Shown here piece after piece: positions 1 to 5,711 of a stretch of 5,711 nt of DNA. The notes below the pieces were generated by a model. The model worked only from the letters and a program-made list of their open reading frames with translations, ran no database searches and was not told the origin of the DNA. Location: the NCBI GenBank assembly GCA_012512545.1, contig JAAZDZ010000010.1, forward strand, positions 1-5,711, read 5' to 3'. Made by a program: the position numbers and the translations under genes. How positions within the stretch are numbered: the first letter of the stretch is position 1; each line of letters starts with the position of its first letter. This stretch comes from Alcaligenaceae bacterium. Lineage in GTDB: Bacteria > Pseudomonadota > Gammaproteobacteria > Burkholderiales > Burkholderiaceae_B.

Positions 1-3
1 GGA

Positions 4-29
4 TCACTCCCACCCGATTATCAACAGGG
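4..29. repeat. att-like direct repeat of the guaA 3' end (distal copy)
   Basis: Seen: this stretch begins TCACTCCCAC, identical to the first ten plus-strand bases of the guaA stop-codon region at 1303-1312. The similarity continues to 1327, giving 20 matches in 25 aligned positions plus one one-base gap. All five substitutions are transitions. Known: genomic islands in several proteobacteria insert at the 3' end of guaA and leave a direct repeat of that end at the far border. Inference: this is the distal attachment-site remnant of an island holding the toxin-antitoxin module. Alternatives are a chance match or a fragment of an insertion-sequence end, since the left context is cut off by the window edge. 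Confidence 0.5.
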
Positions 30-83
30 TGAAAAATCTGTTTTAAATCAGAGTCCGGCTTCGTCATCACCCAACACACTTTT

Positions 84-116
84 GCTTATTGAGATTTTCG
101 TTTATTTCGAATAAGC
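84..116. promoter_or_regulatory. Inverted repeat, probable autoregulatory operator
   Basis: GCTTATT (84-90) and AATAAGC (110-116) form a perfect 7-bp inverted repeat separated by 19 bp, so arm centres are 26 bp apart. The left arm runs into the proposed -35 box and the right arm covers most of the proposed -10 box. This is the geometry expected for a dimeric repressor that shuts off its own promoter. The downstream antitoxin carries an excisionase-type DNA-binding domain, and antitoxins of this type usually repress their operon. The link to this protein is inferred from position only. Confidence 0.5.
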
Positions 117-117
117 T
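89..117 (+). promoter_or_regulatory. Sigma70-like promoter of the toxin-antitoxin operon
   Basis: TTGAGA (89-94, five of six to TTGACA) is followed after exactly 17 bp by TAAGCT (112-117, three of six to TATAAT, including the first two bases and the last). It lies in an AT-rich stretch, and transcription would start near 124, about 30 nt before the antitoxin start. A weaker alternative -10 is TTTATA at 133-138, which lacks a good -35. Confidence 0.5.
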
Positions 118-153
118 AGATTCTGAAATTGCTTTATAGCCCAGGAACTAGCC

Positions 154-621
154 ATGACCACTACCGCCCCAACCAAGATGACGCTGCCCGCCGAACGGGA
201 GGTTCAGGCAGCCGCGCAAGGTCAACGCGCCTTGGCGGCCTACCTGGCAACGCGCTTCGAAACACAACACATCCAGATATTCGACGACCGAAACCAAGCT
301 CACCAGGTGGAGTTGCCCACCTCCGCGCTGCGTTTGCTCGTCGATATCCTTGCTGAGGTAGCCGATGGCAATGCTGTGAAAGTCGTACCCATCCATGCTG
401 AGCTGACAACCCAAGAAGCCGCAGACATGCTCAACGTCTCCCGCCCTCACCTGGTCAAGCTACTGGAAGATGGTGTGCTGCCGTTCCACCGAACGGGGAA
501 ACACCGCCGAGTGCGGTTCGCAGACCTGATGCAATACAAAGATGCACGTGACCGCGCTAGCGAAGAAGCCATGGCAGAACTCGCACGCCAGGCTCAGGAA
601 TCAGGCATGGGGTACGAATGA
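154..621 (+). CDS. Excisionase-type HTH antitoxin (VapB50-like)
   Basis: This 155-residue cytoplasmic protein is probably the DNA-binding antitoxin of a type II toxin-antitoxin pair. It would neutralise the PIN ribonuclease encoded next and repress the shared promoter. Residues about 84-130 form a MerR/excisionase-like winged helix-turn-helix (HTH_17 type): LTTQEAADMLNVSRPHLVKLL gives the two helices, and the basic RTGKHRRVRF the wing. The N-terminal 80 residues are a helical region of unassigned function. The charged C-terminal tail (130-155) is the likely toxin-binding part, by analogy with other antitoxins. The start is supported by an AGGAA Shine-Dalgarno at 143-147, six bases upstream. 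Its stop overlaps the toxin start (ATGA, 618-621), indicating translational coupling. The pairing of excisionase-like antitoxin with PIN toxin matches Mycobacterium tuberculosis VapBC50 as I remember it. The role is inferred from domain plus neighbour. A stand-alone regulator is less likely. Confidence 0.8.
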   Translation: MTTTAPTKMTLPAEREVQAAAQGQRALAAYLATRFETQHIQIFDDRNQAHQVELPTSALRLLVDILAEVADGNAVKVVPIHAELTTQEAADMLNVSRPHLVKLLEDGVLPFHRTGKHRRVRFADLMQYKDARDRASEEAMAELARQAQESGMGYE

Positions 622-1195
622 GGCACTCCCCCTTCACACTGCCATCTTCGATGCCTACGTGCTCTACCCCGCGCCGCTGCGCGACTTTCTGATGTGGCTG
701 GGGCTGTCGGGAAAATTCCGCGCCCGTTGGAGTCGCGACATTCATGAGGAGTGGAAACGCAATCTACTGCTCAACAGGCCCGATCTCACACGTGCACAGG
801 TGGATCGCACTTCCGACCTGATGGATCGCGCAATCCCCGATGGCTTGGTGGAGGGATATGAAGATCTCATTGCGAGTCTGACTCTGCCCGATCCCGACGA
901 CTGCCATGTTCTGGCTGCAGCCATCCGCTGTAGTGCCAGCGTGATCGTGACCTTCAACCAGCGGGACTTTCCAGCGGACGTACTCGCTTCCTACGGAGTG
1001 GAGTCTCAGCATCTAGACGAGTTTGTTGAGAATCTCTTCGACCTTGATGCTGCAGCGGTAGTGGCCGCTGCGCAACGTCAACGTGCTCAGCTCAAGACTC
1101 CACCTATCGACGTTGATCACTATCTGGAAATTTTGTTCCGGCAGGGATTGGTTCAGGCAACCAAATCCTTGGCAACTTACCGCTCCATCCTCTGA
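618..1195 (+). pseudogene. PIN-domain ribonuclease toxin (VapC50-like), frameshifted near its start
   Basis: This is the toxin partner of the upstream antitoxin. PIN toxins are Mg-dependent ribonucleases that cut cellular RNA. The domain is clear in the frame ending at 1195: IFDAYVLYPAPLRDFL with the first acidic residue (Asp codon 650-652), IHEEW, PDPDDCHVLAAAI, then TFNQRDFP. This order is typical of the PIN_3 group, and a C-terminal extension resembles the VapC50 type. The natural start is ATG 618, overlapping the antitoxin stop, with GGGG at 609-612. That frame reads MRHSPFT and then leaves the PIN frame, ending at TGA 690-692 after 24 codons. One added C in the run 628-632, or loss of one AC in 635-639, would restore a 191-192-residue protein. 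The only upstream in-frame ATG (542) lies deep inside the antitoxin gene and has no Shine-Dalgarno. A real null mutation, a sequencing error, or rare recoding remain possible. The domain call is firm; inactivity is inferred. Confidence 0.78.
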
Positions 1196-1226
1196 GAATC
1201 TTCGCTCATTATCGTGTACCATGAAA

Positions 1227-1265
1227 AATGCCATTGATGATGTAAGCAACACCATCAATAGCATT
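1227..1265 (-). terminator. Hairpin terminator of guaA, perhaps bidirectional
   Basis: Arms 1227-1242 and 1250-1265 flank a 7-nt loop. In the minus-strand RNA all 16 positions pair, two of them as G-U wobbles, and the stem runs into UUUUU (complement of 1224-1228). In the plus-strand RNA the same two positions are A-C mismatches, although TTTTTT at 1268-1273 follows. The structure therefore best fits termination of guaA, whose stop lies 37 bases before the stem on the minus strand. It may also slow transcription from the convergent toxin gene. The stem is AT-rich, so efficiency is uncertain. Confidence 0.6.
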
Positions 1266-1302
1266 CATTTTTTCAATTAAATCAATAACTTAAAAACAAC
1301 CC

Positions 1303-2889
<1,587 letters not shown>

Positions 2890-2916
2890 GGTGAAGGGCA
2901 TATAGAGGATTCAAGG

Positions 2917-2929
2917 CGTTAATGTAACG
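2917..2929. promoter_or_regulatory. Small palindrome in the guaA/transporter divergent gap
   Basis: CGTTA and TAACG flank ATG, making a 13-bp perfect palindrome with a 3-bp centre. It lies between the divergent guaA and transporter genes, 27 bp upstream of the guaA start used here and 28 bp upstream of the transporter start. On the minus strand it contains TTACATT, a possible weak -10 for guaA, but no convincing -35 was found. It could be a regulator site; arms this short also occur by chance. Confidence 0.25.
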
Positions 2930-2957
2930 TATCGCACCGGTTTTCGCAGGAGTAAAC

Positions 2958-4130
2958 ATGCCAAACAGCTCGTCCGTCCCTGCTCTTGTCTGGGCTGGTT
3001 TCATTGCGCTGGCCCTTGCCATGGGCATTGGCCGGTTCGCTTTTACGCCATTGCTGCCCATGATGCAAAAAGATCTGGGGCTGGGCCTGGCGCAAGGCGG
3101 GTGGCTGGCCAGCGCAAACTATCTGGGCTATTTTGCCGGTGCACTGACTGCCGCTTTCCTGCCTTGGAGCGCGAGCACTCTGCTCAGAGCCGGCCTGCTG
3201 CTGGTAGCGGCCTCTACCGCATTGATGGGATGGACATCCGTCTGGTCAACCTGGATCACCTGGCGCTCCGTTGCCGGGGTCGCCAGTGCCTGGGTGCTGG
3301 TGGCCACGGCCTCGCTGTGCCTGGCGCGGCTCACAGCCGCAGGAACGCCCCATAAAGGGGGCTGGGTGTTCGCCGGCGTAGGCGGCGGCATCGCCCTTAC
3401 TGGTCTGCTGTGCATGGCGGCCGACCTGCGCGGCATCAGTTCTGCCAATACCTGGCTGACGCTGGGCGGCCTGACTGCAGTCGGCCTGCTGGCGACCTGC
3501 CCGCTGTGGAAGATCCAGACCAGCGCGCCCTCGTCCAGCACCGCGCTTGCGCGCAATAACGATCACAATCATTTACGGCTGATACTGTGCTACGGCCTGT
3601 TTGGTTTCGGCTACATCTTGCCCGCCACCTTTCTGCCCGCCCAGGCGCGCGTTCTGCTTGACGACGAGGCCATCTTCGGCCTGGCGTGGCCTGTGTTCGG
3701 GCTGGCAGCAGCGTTTTCCACCCTGGCATGCGGCGTGTTGCTGAAACGGATTCAGCTGCGCCGCCTGTGGCTGCTTTCCCAACTGCTGATGGCCGTTGGC
3801 GTGGTGATTCCCGCCGTGGTGCCCGGGCTGGGCAGCATCATCACCGCCGCCCTGTGCGTGGGCGGCACCTTCATGGTGGTCACCATGCTGGGCATGCAGC
3901 AGGCGCATAATTCGGGAGGCCCCAGGGCGCGCGTCCTGATCGCCAACCTGACGGCGGCTTTCGCCATGGGCCAGCTGGCCGGGCCGGTGCTGTTCAGCCT
4001 GGCGAACAAGCATCTGGGCGTCACGCTGGACAGCTCGCTTTACCTCGCCTGCGCAGCGCTGCTGCTCAGCTGCCTGCTGTTGCTGAAACCTTTTCCTGAA
4101 TATGCCGCCACACAGCTTCCAGAACATTAA
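2958..4130 (+). CDS. YbfB/YjiJ-family MFS transporter
   Basis: This 390-residue inner-membrane protein is predicted to be a secondary transporter of the major facilitator superfamily; the substrate is unknown. The N-terminus carries the family hallmark GIGRFAFTPLLPMMQ (residues 23-37) at the end of the first membrane helix, followed by GGWLASANYLGYFAG in the second. About twelve hydrophobic segments can be traced, six on each side of a polar linker near residues 186-206 (short Ser/Thr-rich, then Asn/His-rich), as expected for an MFS fold. A positively charged loop KRIQLRR (263-269) fits a cytoplasmic turn. The start has a good Shine-Dalgarno, AGGAG at 2948-2952, five bases before ATG. Many relatives sit beside a LysR-type regulator; none is present here. 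It is reversed relative to guaB and guaA and ends convergently with guaB. A role in purine or nucleoside transport is tempting from position but unsupported by sequence. Confidence 0.85.
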   Translation: MPNSSSVPALVWAGFIALALAMGIGRFAFTPLLPMMQKDLGLGLAQGGWLASANYLGYFAGALTAAFLPWSASTLLRAGLLLVAASTALMGWTSVWSTWITWRSVAGVASAWVLVATASLCLARLTAAGTPHKGGWVFAGVGGGIALTGLLCMAADLRGISSANTWLTLGGLTAVGLLATCPLWKIQTSAPSSSTALARNNDHNHLRLILCYGLFGFGYILPATFLPAQARVLLDDEAIFGLAWPVFGLAAAFSTLACGVLLKRIQLRRLWLLSQLLMAVGVVIPAVVPGLGSIITAALCVGGTFMVVTMLGMQQAHNSGGPRARVLIANLTAAFAMGQLAGPVLFSLANKHLGVTLDSSLYLACAALLLSCLLLLKPFPEYAATQLPEH

Positions 4131-4139
4131 GACATAAGG

Positions 4140-4173
4140 AAAAAAGCCCCGGCCTGTTTCCGGGCCGGGGCTT
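4140..4173 (-). terminator. Rho-independent terminator of guaB
   Basis: AAGCCCCGGCC (4144-4154) and GGCCGGGGCTT (4163-4173) pair perfectly over 11 bp around an 8-nt loop. On the minus strand the stem is followed by TTTTTT (complement of 4140-4145, the last two within the stem). It begins 25 bases beyond the guaB stop. On the plus strand the same hairpin lies just after the transporter stop but has only CTTGCATG behind it, so termination there should be weaker. A strong terminator here argues against read-through from guaB to guaA. Confidence 0.88.
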
Positions 4174-4198
4174 GCATGATGCTTGTGCGAACGCGTGA

Positions 4199-5710
<1,512 letters not shown>

Positions 5711-5711
5711 A

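Noticed and set aside
1..60. Insertion-sequence end (IS21-like subterminal repeat) at the start of the window
   Set aside because: The GGATCACTCC start vaguely recalls such repeats, but no second copy or transposase is visible, and the match to the guaA 3' end is better supported.
542..617. An N-terminal extension of the PIN toxin starting at ATG 542
   Set aside because: The extra residues come from antitoxin codons read out of frame, no Shine-Dalgarno precedes 542, and a better start that gives family-like residues overlaps the antitoxin stop at 618.
627..635. Programmed -1 ribosomal frameshift at the C run to join the two toxin frames
   Set aside because: In the zero frame the codons TCC CCC TTC do not form a standard X XXY YYZ slippery heptamer, and I saw no evident stimulatory hairpin or pseudoknot. 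A simple indel is the more economical explanation, though slippage is not excluded.
1083..1280. A 65-codon frame running across the toxin 3' end and the intergenic hairpin
   Set aside because: It overlaps the PIN frame, has no ribosome site and reads through the hairpin repeat, so it is a chance frame.
2902..2957. Purine riboswitch upstream of guaA
   Set aside because: The leader is too short for an aptamer, and no conserved purine-riboswitch core was seen.

Overview
The window looks like a piece of a betaproteobacterial chromosome, probably Burkholderiales and perhaps Alcaligenaceae. This rests on remembered similarity of GuaA and GuaB to that group and on the GC-rich codon use of the right-hand two thirds; no search was run. 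It has two parts: a core purine-biosynthesis block (about 1303-5711) and a short accessory segment next to the 3' end of guaA (about 1-1302).

Core block. On the minus strand lie guaB (IMP dehydrogenase, 4199-5659) and guaA (GMP synthase, 1303-2889), which catalyse the two consecutive steps IMP -> XMP -> GMP. They do not form a contiguous operon. An oppositely oriented YbfB/YjiJ-type major facilitator transporter gene (2958-4130, plus strand) sits between them. A strong GC-rich hairpin plus T-tract, read on the minus strand, ends guaB just before the transporter's 3' end. guaA therefore probably has its own promoter in the short divergent gap 2902-2957.

Accessory segment. Downstream of guaA and convergent with it is a two-gene toxin-antitoxin module of the excisionase-like HTH antitoxin / PIN-domain ribonuclease type (VapB50/VapC50-like). 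Upstream of the antitoxin is a good promoter, TTGAGA-17 bp-TAAGCT, overlapped by a perfect 7-bp inverted repeat that is a likely operator. The toxin start codon overlaps the antitoxin stop (ATGA), but its reading frame breaks about six codons in. The PIN domain is complete only in another frame, so the toxin appears frameshifted.

Most notable observation. The first bases of the window (4-29) resemble the last 25 bases of guaA (1303-1327) in the same orientation. The match is 10/10 at the start, then 20 of 25 aligned positions overall with one gap, and every substitution is a transition. Because the guaA 3' end is a known insertion point for integrative genomic islands, the toxin-antitoxin segment may be a small island, or the end of one, bounded by att-like repeats. 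No integrase is present inside it. The intergenic hairpin at 1227-1265 pairs completely (with two G-U pairs) only in the guaA-sense RNA and probably terminates guaA, although it would lie on the island side of the junction.

No RNA genes, CRISPR arrays or complete insertion sequences were seen. No gene-free stretch exceeds 300 bases.
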